From assembly GCA_029945375.1 (NCBI GenBank), contig CM057061.1, positions 620,001-684,000 of the forward strand: DNA of 64,000 bases, read 5' to 3'. Position numbers and translations under genes: made by a program. Positions 15,761-28,483 of this stretch are shown piece by piece. The notes beneath the pieces were generated by a model. It worked only from the letters and a program-made list of their open reading frames with translations. It did no database searches and was not told where the DNA came from. The first letter of the stretch is position 1. Each line of letters begins with the position of its first letter. The stretch is from Agaricus subrufescens. Lineage: Eukaryota > Basidiomycota > Agaricomycetes > Agaricales > Agaricaceae.

Positions 15761-17641
15761 ATGAAAAATACTACGAAAATAGGCATCGTTTTATTGTTGA
15801 GCCTTACCTTCTTCTGCGCGGAAATCGCAGGCGAGCAGTTTGGTTGTCATCTCATATCACTAATGACTTAGCGGACTTAATCCCAGTGGGATTCAAAACA
15901 AGAAGTCTAGCCCTCATCGCCGATGCGGTTCGTCATTTAGACAGAGTCTATTATATCAACTAATATTCTTTAGTTCCACTACTTGAATGTGAGCCAGCCA
16001 AGCTGCGAATGTAAAAATTTTTGCAGCTCATGTTTTCGGGCTGCGCACAATAGGACATCGTGGCTTAGTGAGTCAGGAACTTCGGAGTGTTTCCGCTTAT
16101 TCATATTGCCGACATAGTGTCATTGCCTTCATTGCTGCATATGTACGTGCTCCTGTCAAGTTTTTATTTAATAGAGGTTAATGAATTCGGTGGTGTTCTA
16201 CTCAGTTACAAGACAGCAGACGGCATGTTGGTCCTCATTTGTACTCAATTCAAAAAACAATCACCCATCAATTTATTCTTAGAGCATGGAATTTACTTTT
16301 GCTTTTCATCGAGCTGAACTTGTCGGTCAGAGTATATTTACCCAGGTCCCGTCCCGATTTTCACCTCTTTTTCTACAGGTGCATTCTTCAATGGTGTCTT
16401 CCTATTTGCGTTGGCGATTTCTATCTTTCTTCAATCCACTGAGCGATTTGTCCATCTGGAGGAAATTGATGAACCATTCTTGGTTTTGATCATCGGCTGT
16501 GTTGGTTTGGGCCTCAATTTAATAAGTGTCTGTGTGGTCCAGGGTATGTTTTTCATCGCTGTTAAAGTGGGATTCGATGTTCTGATCGTACCGTAGACCA
16601 TCATAGTCATGGTGGTCATGGGCATGGTCAGTCGATGCCGATGAACGATCTGAGTGCGAATACTCGCGATCATATAGGACGTCTCCCCTTCTTTTCCTCG
16701 TGCAAGAAGCGACATACTGAACCTCGGGTTCCCAACAGCATGCAACACACAATCATGACATCGATCCCTTGACCAATCCTCAGCAACACAATCTCGGATT
16801 GCTTGGAGTTCTAGTTCACTTATGCGGCGACGCCGTAAACAGTCCGTAGTTCCCGTTATATTGCTGCGCATCTTAACTCAGTATGAATTGTGGTGGCCTG
16901 ACAGACCTGGCTGTGATCGTGGCTTCCATCATCATTTGGAAGTTAGAAGCACATAGCCGCTTCTATGCTGATCCGGCTGTTTCCCTGGCTATCAGTTTTA
17001 TTATATTCTCTAGCGCCATTCCTATGAGTTAAGTGACGTGATTAACGTGAAGAAATATAACCTTATTTCATCATTTGTAGCCTGGAAATCGGGTCGCATT
17101 CTCTTGGAAGCTGCGCCTCTTTACCTTGATCTTGCCAAAGTCAAGGAGGACTTAGTTGCAGTTTGTGCAGATTCGTCATTATCATTTCTGTATACCTCTC
17201 ACTCCCAGCCCTAGATCCCCGATGTTCTGTCTATCCACGACCTCCATGTGTGGCACTTATCCCAATCGTACGTTATTTGATTAATTCGTGTTGTTCTATA
17301 TTCGGCTCACTTCACGTTTCGATTCACATCTAAACTTACAATCCACCCCATCGAACGATCGTGTTTCAAAACCACCGAACAATAGCGTGGTTCTAGCGTC
17401 TCTACACGTATGCGTGCCGTCTGGTACATCCCTGGTGCAGTGGGAACAGATCGAGCAGACTTTACAGCACTGTTTCCAAGCATACGGTATCAGTCACGTT
17501 ACGATCTCCCCGGAATTACGACGCTCCGAGTCGCAGTTGCTTTTAACACAAGATGGGGGTTGTGTTCGACGATCGTCTTTAGATGAGATTGGGTGTTCTG
17601 TCAACGAGTTGAAGAAACGTAGAGTGATTGGGGGTGTTTAA
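15761..17641 (+). CDS. CDF-family vacuolar zinc transporter (Zrc1/Cot1-like), possibly disrupted
   Basis: Zinc/proton antiporter that loads zinc into the vacuole. Family blocks appear in order: TM1 (IGIVLLLSLTFFCAEIA), VGFKTRSLALIADAFHYLN, VIAFIAAY, FTFAFHRAELVGAFFNG, FALAISIFLQSTERFVHLEEI, GCVGLGLNLISVCVVQ, and a His-rich loop HHSHGGHGHGQ. After these come ATHNHDIDPL, NLGLLGVLVHLCGDAVNNLAVIVASIIIW and the cytosolic domain IPDVLSIHDLHVWHLSQ, ASLHVCVPSGTS and YGISHVTISPEL. Most junctions splice in phase. Two do not: the donor after HYLN leaves the next exon out of frame by two bases, and no intron restores frame between the His loop and ATHNHD. The first intron appears to start with GC. The copy is either a young pseudogene, a sequence-error case, or uses unusual splicing. 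Confidence 0.6.
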
Positions 17642-20353
17642 TTTCCGCAGTTGGTGGGGTGGCTGAGCCTTTTCTATCACTAAAAATTGTTTGATGGGAT
17701 GTACTAACTATGGGTCACCTCACAAACGAGTATATCTTGGAACACTGAGATCTCATCTTTAGTGTTTTTCTTTCTCCCTACTTCTCGGAAGCCCACGGAC
17801 CGTATGGTCAGATACATATGTCAGCTACTAAAAGAAGAATCTTTCCTTGTCTGTTCCGGAGTCGAAGTTCCTTGCAGGGCGGCCCCACCGGTCAAAGGGC
17901 ACGTCATTCCACCACCTTGGCTCTGGATCCATATGCGTTGCGAGGCTAGATCTGAGCGTTACGGTCCCCAGCGCGACGGAAAAGGACCGCGATACATTCT
18001 CTCTCTTCTGCCCGTGGGCCTCGACTGTGCCATATGCTCTTCGTGATAGATGTTGTTGCCCTCTCCCCTACCAAAAACAGAAAGACATGAAACATAACTT
18101 GAGGAGATAATGCGGAGGTGAGGTTCATTTTGTTTTTTCTTACCCCCCTTCCACCCTCAGAGAATGGTGCGATGCCGGTTTGGACATGATGATAAGTCAA
18201 TCAGGCGATCGATAACAGAGGTGAGAAAAGGAAATTTGTGGCTGATCAGGTTTGGCGAAAATTTGTTATTTATGGCACTTGAATTCCGAAAAGAGGATAT
18301 TGAATATCGGGGCGGACATCGTGTGATTAACGGAACAGCAAGGTTGTAAGAGAAGATGAGTCTATAGTTAATATTAGAAAGAAAGGTCCTGTGAAACCGG
18401 AATATGTGTTTTCCATTATGATGACGGAGCAGGAGGGGAGGGAGGAGAAGGGAAGAATTGTTTTTGGTTTGTGGGAAACTGAAAATAGAGTTAACTGTGT
18501 GAGCGATTTTCGAGATTTCTGTTACTCGGTTGATTGATTTCAAGGGTTATGGCTCATGCTTGATGTTCGATCTGGGGGGGGCGTGTGGGTGGGAGGAGCT
18601 TCCATTTTGGTACTAAGATTCAGGAAAGAAAGATTGTTCTCTGTTGATTGTTTTCTCGGAAGTTGCTGCGCGATCATGCTTCTTTGTGTCCTTTTTTTTG
18701 TACACTTGTGGCATGGAGCACCTTTTTTTACATACTTATCGAGATGTCTCGTGGACCGTTTCTCTTTCTCGGGTTCATGCTTTGATACTTTCCGAACTTC
18801 GCTATATTGAAAATTTTATTATTTAAGAATCTGGGTGGAGCACTTCCCTCCCCTGTTTTAATACCACAACAACGGCATTTCTGACGGAGGACATACGAAG
18901 CGATTAAGGGTTGATAAAGGTCTTGTTATTCTATAAATTCGACCCTGACTCCTAAGTTCGGGGTTTAATCACTGGCCGACTCAGGCTCACCAGAGTTCTC
19001 GTTTACGGACCGGGTGACATGTATTTTTTTTTAGGTACATGAAGATCAACAATTTCATCTGTCAAGACTTTACAAGGTAATTTTATACGCGATGCTGACA
19101 CGGATTCAGTCATTGATGAGCATATGGTCAGGGAGGGCGCAGTAGTGATTGAAGAGATAAGGAGGGACCATCTGAGATTCAATCATTTAGTGTATGAACG
19201 GTGGGTGACATTTTGTAGGCCCAGGTAAACCGTTCTCGAGCCATTGGTTGGTTGCCGAGAGCCGATCTATGGCCGACTGTCGGTCAAGCTACTGAGCTTC
19301 AAAATAAGCTTGAATTATTGGTAAGGACAAGCGGGGTATTCAATCAGTATGGACGGAGAGTCAACCGGTGCATTGCACAGCGTAGCATCCACAGTGAGCT
19401 CATCCCCATATTTAGGGCTAAGGGACCAGTCGTGGCTGTGCGCAAGATAAGATTATATCGTTCCCAGGTTTTTTGTCGACTACCGAAGGGGATTTGAACA
19501 AGTACACGAGCTGAGTGAGCACAGTGGGCAGAAGAAGTAAATTGGAAAACGGCGCTTTCTTTCGTGCGTTCATTTATTTAGAGAGGGAATAGAGTGTGAC
19601 GGCACCAGGGCGGACCGGCTTAGGAGTACCGGCTAATGGAACGCCTGGCAGACTGCTTGGTGTGTCGTTTACACTGCAGGTTTTGTCAGCTTTATGGGAC
19701 GGGGGAGGGACAAGAGAGGCTCGCGCTACAGCATTACGGATAAACGAAGAGAGCAGGGCGCCTCGAGGCAAACAGGTCTCAAGGCTGATCCGACGTCATC
19801 AGCCGGACCACGAGGCAGGTCCACGGCTGACATCAGTCTTCCCGCCCCAACTTACATGTACGGGGGGCGGTGAGTTGGCTATTTCGGTGGCCGGTCTATG
19901 ACGAAGCATGGGCGAAGAGGTAAGTGGCTGAGCGTGGGCTGTTGGGGTGCTGTTGAGCACTGGGCGAGGCATAGGGTTCACGGGGCGAAGGGGGAGATGG
20001 GGTGGGGAAAGTTGGGCGTCGCGACAAAATTTTCTTCATAGAAAGAGTCAGAATGACTGAATAGCTAGAATGATTTTTGTGGAGGAGAGAATGACTACTG
20101 CGAGCTGGCTTGGCCAAGGAACGAGATGGGCCAGCCCCGATCCGGTGCACAGCAACCACGTGACCGGCCTAGTGATCAAAAATGCCGGGAAGAGGAGAAA
20201 CCAGAATCGAGGATCTTAGGGCTGTACCTTCACCTCGAATAGCACCTCCGAGTCTGAACCGCCGACGTCCCATCCGAGCGTCCTATATAATGGCCCTCTC
20301 CATTCTATCCCCCCCATTGATCCGTTCGGGCAGAGTCCCACCACCCATCCACC
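17642..20353. other. long gene-free region upstream of the Zn2Cys6 regulator
   Basis: About 2.7 kb without a supported gene. It contains poly-T and poly-pyrimidine runs and short motif-less frames on both strands (for example 128 codons at 18157-18543 on -, and Pro/Ser-rich frames at 19574-20159 on -). Long 5' regions are usual for fungal regulators, but a short or lineage-specific gene or ncRNA cannot be ruled out. Confidence 0.4.
20284..20290 (+). promoter_or_regulatory. TATA box of the Zn2Cys6 regulator
   Basis: TATATAA lies 64 bp upstream of the predicted ATG, one of few well-placed TATA boxes in the window. Confidence 0.5.
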
Positions 20354-22679
20354 ATGTCCAAGAGCCCTAGCTCCGGTCCCATACGCTCTAGCCAGACGCG
20401 GCCGTTGCGAAGAGGGAAGGCTTGTTCGGTCTGCAGGTCAGTCACATCCTCCTCGCTTCACCGCTGCTTCTGATCCATATCCTCGCCACGCAGGACACTC
20501 AAAATAGTATGTATTCTCCGCCACACACGCGTTCTATCTCATGCCTGTGCCTCCAGAAATGCGACGGCGTACACCCAATCTGTGGCCCCTGCCAGAAGAA
20601 TCCCAGATCTGACGTCTGTGACTGGGACAACGGCCAGGCCAAGTCCAAGGTCGCAATACTCACCGAGACCGTCGAGACTCTCCGAGCCCGAATCGTCGAG
20701 CTGGAGAACCCCGGGCTCACAACTCCCTCGGTGACATTGCACGACCCATACCACGAGTTCAAGAAACAGCGCTCCCGATCTCCGGTTCTTCTGGAACCTC
20801 TGGTCGGTCCTGCACCATCGTTCTCGCCGATCTCGACTTCCTCGAGCCTTCCTTCCGGTATGCATAGGCATCGCTTCCCGGCACTCGAGGCAATGACGAC
20901 ATCCACAGGAACGAGTGCTTCTCCCTCCCGTCTGCCAATCTCAATATCCCCTGCCTCTAGCTCTGAGGTATGTCTGGATTTCCAGAGGGAGGGGGATCGT
21001 TATTCATTTTGCGCTGTCCAGGAGCCGCCACAGTCCTTAATCCCATTCCTGTAAGCCCTCACCCCATCGTCTGACTCGATCTTCCATTAAAGGCAAGTAA
21101 AATTTTTTTTCTACAGCATTGACAAATTCTTGCTGCATGCGGCCGAATTTGGCTTTTTCCTGGATATCCTGTCTTTTCATCGTTCCACGCTCCTCATGAA
21201 ACTTCCCTTCGGTCACCCTCAACGCCCCACTCCCGCTCTCCTTATCACCGCTTATCTATGGGGGGTCCATCTCCTGCGTCCAAACCCACCGTCCCAGGTC
21301 GATGAGAATGCTCTACTCATACGAGCATTGCATCATGTTGCTACCGATACTTTGGGTACACATCCGAAACGGATATTACACACTATCCAGGCTGAGGTGC
21401 TGCTTGCCACATATTTTTTTCGAACTGGTCGACTCTTGGAAGCCAAAGCTAGGCTTAGCTCAGCTGTGTCGCTCGTCCTCAGCACTCAGATGCAACGCAT
21501 ACGGTCGCAGTATCCGCTTTTCACACCGACTAGTATCGTAAACGACAGGCCCGTCTTCCTACAGGCCCCCCAGCATACAGTCGAGGAAGGAGAACTTATC
21601 AATGGATTTTGGACTGTTTATTCACTTCACAAGATGCTTTCCTTTGCTCTTGACCCTCCAGGTTCGGTTTTTGGTGCGTTGGAAACCCCAGGGTTTCAAG
21701 TCGATACACCCTGGCCTTTTGAGAGCCACGAGTACCGAAACGTACGTGTCGCCGTCTTGTATCGCGGTCTATTGGCTTACATTCCTTTCAGGGCTGCTTG
21801 ACACCGGAGATTCAAGGCAACGACACCGTCAAACAGTTTTTGTCGGGACTTCCACCTAGCAACCGCAATGACACTTCCCTGACAGCTTTGGTTGTCAAAG
21901 CTTCCATTTTGTGTCATCAAGCCACATACCTTTCCGGGATCTGGGGACCCAGTATGCATTTCTTCAACTTGACTTTGTCCCTCTCTCATTGTCTATTAGA
22001 TCTAGCAGGCCGAGAGTCAGAAGTTTATACCGCCTCTTTTCGCTCCATCGACGCGCTCATTGATAGTTTCCGAGCATGGATACCCCAGCTCACTCAATCT
22101 ACCAACACCGCAAGCACCCGGACGATCATGTTGATCCACGGCCTTACGAACGCCGCTACCATCAAGCTGCACGGAAATTTTTCTTACTCCAATTCGATAT
22201 CCAATCAAAAATGTGTCCAAGCCGCCTGCAATATAGTCACTTTCAATGGCATTGACTTGCAACGTCTAGGTGCCGTCAACTCGGTGTACGGGGTTGGTGC
22301 CTTGCCTTTTTTTGTCCTGTTATTGTTCCTTACGCCTACCGGCCCAATCTTAGACCCTTTGGCAGATGGCATGTCAAGTCTTCATTGAAGATATTTCGAG
22401 ACGACAAACGCCTCAGATCTCGCTATACTCTTCAATCACCGAGGAAAATCTTAGACACCACTTAAATCTTGGCCTTGATGCACTTAAAACATTTTCGGGC
22501 GAGTGTGCATATATCCGTACGTCTTTCTCGGTTCCGTTCCCCCATTTCCGCGTCTGACGGGACCATCAGGGTATCAGCGAGTAAAGGTCGAAGAAGCCTA
22601 TGCTGCCGTCAATAGTGCCGCTACGGATTACACTTCCACCGCATCACTTAACGCTCTTACCCCAACTCATCCTCAATAA
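20354..22679 (+). CDS. Zn(II)2Cys6 transcription factor
   Basis: Fungal regulator with an N-terminal binuclear zinc cluster. After removal of two introns the cluster reads RGKACSVCRTLKIKCDGVHP followed by ICGPCQKNPRSDVCDW. That gives C-x2-C-x6-C-x6-C-x2-C-x8-C, the canonical spacing. A basic patch (RPLRRGK) precedes it, and a heptad-like stretch (AILTETVETLRARIVELE) follows as a dimerisation coiled coil. The middle is Ser/Pro-rich. The C-terminal half is a helical region resembling the fungal-specific regulatory domain (KFLLHAAEFGFFLDILSFH, TLWQMACQVFIEDISRR). The last exon ends in VKVEEAYAAVNSA and a stop at 22677-22679. About 600 residues. Target genes cannot be inferred from the neighbours. 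Confidence 0.85.
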
Positions 22680-24269
22680 CGCTTCTTGGGTAAAGTATAT
22701 CGTCCTTGCTTCCATTTTAATTCACTATAGACATTTGACTTTTCTTGTTCACACTGATGGTGGCAGAGATTACTTTGTAACACTGTTGTACTAGTACCCT
22801 GACTCTGCATCTGTAATTTTTTTTTGCATTGGCTCGTTTGTCTTGTGTAAATTACCCTGTACTCTCTCGATCTCTTCCCCCGTAGACGAGTAATTTTACC
22901 ACTCACCGAACTTTTTTTTGTTTAAACCTTGGTTCCACGCTTAGCACGGATGTTCTTTCTTCGTTGTGGTTTTGAAGCACCTTCTTTTTGATACAACACA
23001 CTCTTTCGCTTCTTGACATTCTTTTCCCTCTCCCAGCTCCATTTCATTTTCTCACCTTTGACATGTTGATCAAGTCTTGAAACACTCATTTTCGTCTTAT
23101 CGCTAGAATTCCACTGTAATATCCAGCATACATACTCCTCACAGCTAGTCTACTCGTAGTTTTTTTGCCGCTGCAGGTCAGCACTATGCATTATTTCGCT
23201 TTATCCAAAAAAAAAGAGAAAAAAAATCAAATAAATTGTTTTACCCGCCGGTATAATAAATGTATTGCGATGTGGACAATTCGGGTCCGCGCAGGACAAT
23301 TCCACTGATCGGTTTTCTTTGTTAATACCCCGTATGTGTATAGATCGATGACAGACAAGATAAATACCTCCTGGGGTGCGAAAATGATCCGTCACACCAT
23401 CCGCTTCTGGAAGACTATTGGCAGTTTGATTGATGATGTGTGATGGAGGGGGTTGATGATCGGTATGATGTGTTGAGGCAGTGCTGGGGTCTCCCCCCTT
23501 CGCTCTTCCCTCGGAAAAGTATTGAACGCGATGCGATGCTTTCTGATGCGTTACTGAATGTTTCAATGATCACCGTTTTTTTTGACAATCGAACATGTAT
23601 TTTTGTCAAAAAAAAAGCTACACGCTGCGGGTGGTTCTTTCTATACAGTGGGAAGTGTGATATCTATTCTAGATCAAGCGTTGTTGACAAATGTTCATCC
23701 CCGAGTCGTCGGATTTAATGGTGATGTGGGATGAGTGGTTATGACTGTATGTGATTCAAAACGTAGAGCAAGGTTTGGATTTTTCTGTCTTTACTACATT
23801 TGATCAAGTTGGTGTGTTATTTAGACGCCACTAGACCAATATGATACTCAACGGTTTATCAGAGGTCTGGACTATGGGGAAGCTGATCGTCTTCCTAAGC
23901 TAGTGAAACGATCATAAATTTCTATCAGTGTCGATTAGACATGGGATTCTAGCGAGTCCTGGCTTTCTCGGATCTCACAATCCTTTCGTTCTTTGGACCC
24001 ATTCGTCAATAGTTTTGGGACTCTGGTCCTTCCCTGAGCTAATTGTTTTGTACGGGAGATACTTGTCGCGCCTTGCTCATTTTGATTTTTTGCACTTCTA
24101 GCTCGGTCTTAAACCATGGAACACGCCTCATCTGACGATATTCACGTAGCGAAATACATGTGGCGATCAACAAGATAACATGACAGGTTTTGAGAATAAC
24201 ATAAGACGATACGAAGATGGGCATACCAAAGAACATCGTGTATGCGAAATACCATCATTTGATCTTGGA
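22680..24269. other. gene-free region between the regulator and RFC3
   Basis: About 1.6 kb with poly-T and poly-A runs (for example near 23209-23224 and 23606-23618). A 121-codon frame on - at 23201-23566 and a 65-codon frame at 24039-24236 have no recognisable domain. No supported gene. Confidence 0.4.
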
Positions 24270-25654
24270 TTACCCTTTTGTGGATAACTCAACCGCGGTC
24301 TTGAAGGCGCCTAGAAGGGCCGTGAGTTGAATTTTCTCACTTCCACCGGTTGATAATCGGTGCCTTAATGATCAATAAATTGCGTCAGCTACGTTTGAGC
24401 GCCATGAGGTGCGTGAGAGGGTCCTTACTCTGTCGAAGCGAGATGATCGAGTAGGTAGATTCTTGCGTGGGGTTTGAGGTCAAATGTGTCGATATAATCA
24501 AAGGCGCCAGTCAGGAGATCCTGGAGTGCTAGTCCACGTTCCGTCTTCATTTTCGAGATCACTGTAATCCATGGTCAGATGACATCAATAAAGAACAAAG
24601 AAAGGAAACAAGAGATTGATGCTCACTCCGATACGATGCCGTAAATTCATCCGATAGCATAGAGTTAACAATGGTCTCTATGTCCGATGGGTGAGGATTG
24701 CCAGTACAAGTGTAGATTTCGCTTTCTCCGATGATGTCGTAGGCCGCATGGCAAGCTTGAAGGACGTTCAGAGCCCTCCGCATGTCTCCCCTGGAAAGTT
24801 TCAACAAAGCATTCTTGCCTTCAGTTGTAAGAGGGACACTACCATAAAAGTCGGTGAATGTAGACTGGATAGCAAGAGCAAGAAACTCACTTCTCAGCCT
24901 CAACCACCGTATCAACTCGTTTCATCACTTCGGTCATCGGTAGCGGTGAAAATCTAAACCGCGTACAACGACTTTGAATTGCAGGAGTAATTTTGTTGAC
25001 GTAGTTGCATATGATGCAGAAACGAACATTCTTTGTGTATTGTTCAATCACTCGGCGAAGGGCTGCCTGCGCTGCTTGTGTCATCATATCTGCTTCATCC
25101 AAAATGATGAGCTTGAAACCCTTGGAGAAGAGTGTTCTTGTTTCTGCAAACTGCTTTATTTGTTCGCGGACAACATCTATCCCTCGGTCGTCGGAAGCAT
25201 TGAGCTAATATCACATCAGACTAGTTCGTACCCCACAGCCACCTCTTATCACATACCTCAAGAATTTGCTTTTTGAAATTGGCGCCATATATTCTTCTAG
25301 CTACGGCAAGTATAGTGGACGTCTTCCCCGTTCCGGGGGGGCCGTAGAATAGAAGGTGAGGTAACCGATTTCTTTCAATGAACCTTTCGACTTGGAGAAA
25401 ACTTATTCAGTCTGTCGGAACTGAACAGAATAAGGCTTACTCGTGCTTGTAATATCCTTATGCGAAACGACATCGTCTAATGTAACCGGTCTGTATTTCT
25501 CCACCCTGAAAACGTCAAATGGATTCGGAGCAGAGTTCGCTGACTCTCACCATGGCAATGATTCGGCGTCAGGATCAGCGTCAGCCGCTTTGCCCTTCCC
25601 TTTAGCTAGTGTGGGTAGGGAGTCAGACATGCGAACATCCTCGTCAGAGTCCAT
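24270..25654 (-). CDS. RFC3: replication factor C subunit 3 (yeast Rfc3; human RFC5)
   Basis: Small AAA+ subunit of the RFC clamp loader, which opens PCNA and loads it at primer ends in the nucleus. Spliced protein about 360 residues. The N-terminus is [20 protein letters not shown], then [17 protein letters not shown]. Walker A is [19 protein letters not shown], and Walker B plus sensor region is [17 protein letters not shown] with [20 protein letters not shown] (the SRC arginine-finger motif). [15 protein letters not shown] is RFC box VIII, and [15 protein letters not shown] identifies this subunit rather than Rfc2, Rfc4 or Rfc5. The collar domain ends [20 protein letters not shown], stop at 24270. 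Three MluI boxes lie just upstream of its start. Confidence 0.92.
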
Positions 25655-25679
25655 TTTGGCTGTGGAAAGTCAATGCCCG

Positions 25680-25713
25680 ACGCGTCGCAACGCGTGACGA
25701 AATTGCGACGCGT
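25680..25713. promoter_or_regulatory. cluster of three MluI cell-cycle boxes (ACGCGT)
   Basis: ACGCGT occurs at 25680-25685, 25690-25695 and 25708-25713, within 60 bp upstream of the RFC3 start codon and in the 246-bp region shared with the ubiquitin-S27a gene. In yeasts this palindrome is the MBF/DSC1 site of G1/S genes, including DNA replication genes. Function here is inferred. Confidence 0.6.
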
Positions 25714-25799
25714 GTTATGTAATCGATCAACTGATCAAACCTTAAGCACAGGAACGCACAGACCATCCACAAACGGATGACAAAGCAGATGGCTTATAA

Positions 25800-26592
<793 letters not shown>

Positions 26593-26756
26593 AAGTATCT
26601 AATAGGTGCCATCATTTTGTCTGTCCCACAACAAATATATCGCCCAATCAACTTCTTGTGAACTACTTAAGAGATCTTCTGAAGAATTCTTATTTATCCT
26701 GACTTTTCCCCATCCCACTCTCTACCGCAAGCAGTGGACACCCCCGCTAAGTCGAG
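26593..26756. repeat. 5' flank of methyltransferase A, homologous to the flank of copy G
   Basis: The segment around 26610-26660 (CCCACAACAAATATATC...) has a close relative at 36915-36965, in front of copy G, and both lead to an AAGTCGAGATG start context. The flank was therefore duplicated along with the gene. Confidence 0.6.
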
Positions 26757-28108
26757 ATGAGTAACGACGTCCGGGTGAAACAGCTTTCCAGCAAATTTCT
26801 TTTTTATTTACGGTTATAATTTTAGGGAACATATGTACTGCCTCGTAGGAACGATGAGTACAATGTTGGTGAACTCTGCGATAAAGCGATCTGCTTTGAT
26901 GCTCAATATAAATGCGGCAGCGCCTCAATGTCCAGCATATGATGTGGACCGTCCTTTTTGAAGGATTATATCCTCCTGAGCTCACTCCGATAATTGAACG
27001 TAGGATGGCTACGAGTGAGCCCACGGTGGTGGACGTCGGATGTGGCACTGGCATATGGCATGTCCACATGCTGGTGTCGTTTACAGTTATTGACCCGAAC
27101 ACGGATAGGTTACTGGAAATGGCTACCCGTTTTCCTCAAGCTGGATATCTTGGCATTGACATTGTTTTGCCTTCCATTCCAAGGTAAGTAGCCGCAGAGG
27201 AGACCACAGAATCTAAAGTTCAGCTCTCTTTCCGCAGTTCCGTACCTTCCAATCTCAGGTGAATGCCATCCCGATGTAGATGATACTTTGTTCGATTTCT
27301 GAATTTGTTAGCTTTAAACAGTTCGACTTGAGCGAAGGTATACCCGATGAATATGCGGGTCGATTTGATATTGTGCATTGCCGAATGGTTGTCTACCACG
27401 TAAGCATTGCTCGCCCTGTACATACTCTACTCACATAAGATACTGACATGGTTCTCTCAGGTAAAAAATCCTCTCAAACTGGTGAACGACCTAGTAAGAT
27501 GCCTCAAGCCAGGTACAAACCTGTGTCAGATCTCTTGTGCAGTATCACCACTAAATAGATGAATTAGGCGGTCTCGTGATTATTCACGAGTCCCTTATGG
27601 ATGTTTTCGATGAACATACGAACCCAGTCACTCCATTTTTCTACAACCCTCAAGTTGGTGTCGCAGAGAATACTGTGAATGCATGTGACTTATCGGCACT
27701 CGGAGGATGTTTAGCCTTTTTTGACAGGCTTATAAGAGGCTCCGAACATCGACCAGCAAGTGATGTCTTGAAGGACACTCGGGCAGTGGAAAATATACGA
27801 GTTCAAGGATTTGTGATTCCGATTGGTTGGGCTGGCAAAGGTATTCCTCGCGGCGAAGAACTCGGAACTGTCCTACATTCCAACCTCGCGGTGAGATATA
27901 CTCGAATATACTCTGTAGTTGTTTCTTACTCACGGATGTTCAGATTTTGTATGAGACATATTGTGGAATGTTAATTGCGCAAGGCGTTCCTTCGGTCGTG
28001 GTGGATGCAATGAAGAAGAGGGTGATTACAGAATTCGAAGAAAGAAGATGTATGATGTGGAGTTATGTTAGTGGTACGGCACCCGAACAATCAACATTTC
28101 AAATGTAA
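26757..28108 (+). CDS. class I SAM-dependent methyltransferase, array copy A
   Basis: Nine predicted exons, about 306 residues, open throughout when spliced. Short exon 1 (MSNDVR) and exon 2 (GTYVLPRRNDEYN) precede RLNVQHMMWTVLFEG and MATSEPTVVDVGCGTGIW. The latter is SAM motif I, interrupted by an intron inside the Trp codon. LLEMATRFPQAGYLGIDIVL carries the acidic residue after strand 2. Then come FDLSEGIPDEYAGRFDIVHC, LVRCLKPGG and the long C-terminal exon with TPFFYNPQV and FVIPIGWAGKGIPRGEE. The fold is that of fungal TAM/LaeA-like small-molecule methyltransferases; the substrate is unknown. Intron 3 (27058-27108) starts with GC and is 51 nt without a stop, so its retention would also leave an open frame. 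It is the most upstream member, next to the ubiquitin-S27a gene. Confidence 0.8.
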
Positions 28109-28483
28109 CGTTCTTTGGCTCCCACAACTGGCCCCAAGTAAACCCGATGATGAATCTTTGGGTACCCAGTATTCGCTATATGTCTGACGTATAGGAATCG
28201 ACTATGCTGAACATTCGATATTGCATTACTGCCTGCGAGGATGCTTCATTAAAACGACATCAATGCCCTAGGCGAGCTCCCCCCGCAATCCGGGTTTGGT
28301 GTGAAATCGATATTGAGTCTCTCACTGCTGTCACGAGGTATGGGGCCCTACGCCACAATGCATGGACACATTATTTCGCTGAAAAAAACTCTAGAAGAAT
28401 TCCTTGAAAAGTTCCCACCGATTCAGTTGTGTGTTCTTGTGTCACTCCTTACTTCCGCGAGCTCAAGCCACTGCCTAGTCGAA
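28109..28483. repeat. spacer A-B, paralogous to spacer D-E
   Basis: Stretches such as TATTGCATTACTGCCTGC recur in the D-E spacer near 32857-32874, and the ends just before the ATG match. No separate gene. Confidence 0.6.

Noticed and set aside
19574..20159. Possible gene on - made of Pro/Ser-rich frames
   Set aside because: Frames are short, separated by stops without good splice pairs, and resemble nothing known.
23201..23566. 121-codon frame on -
   Set aside because: Ends in a run of Phe from poly-T, no motif; likely chance.
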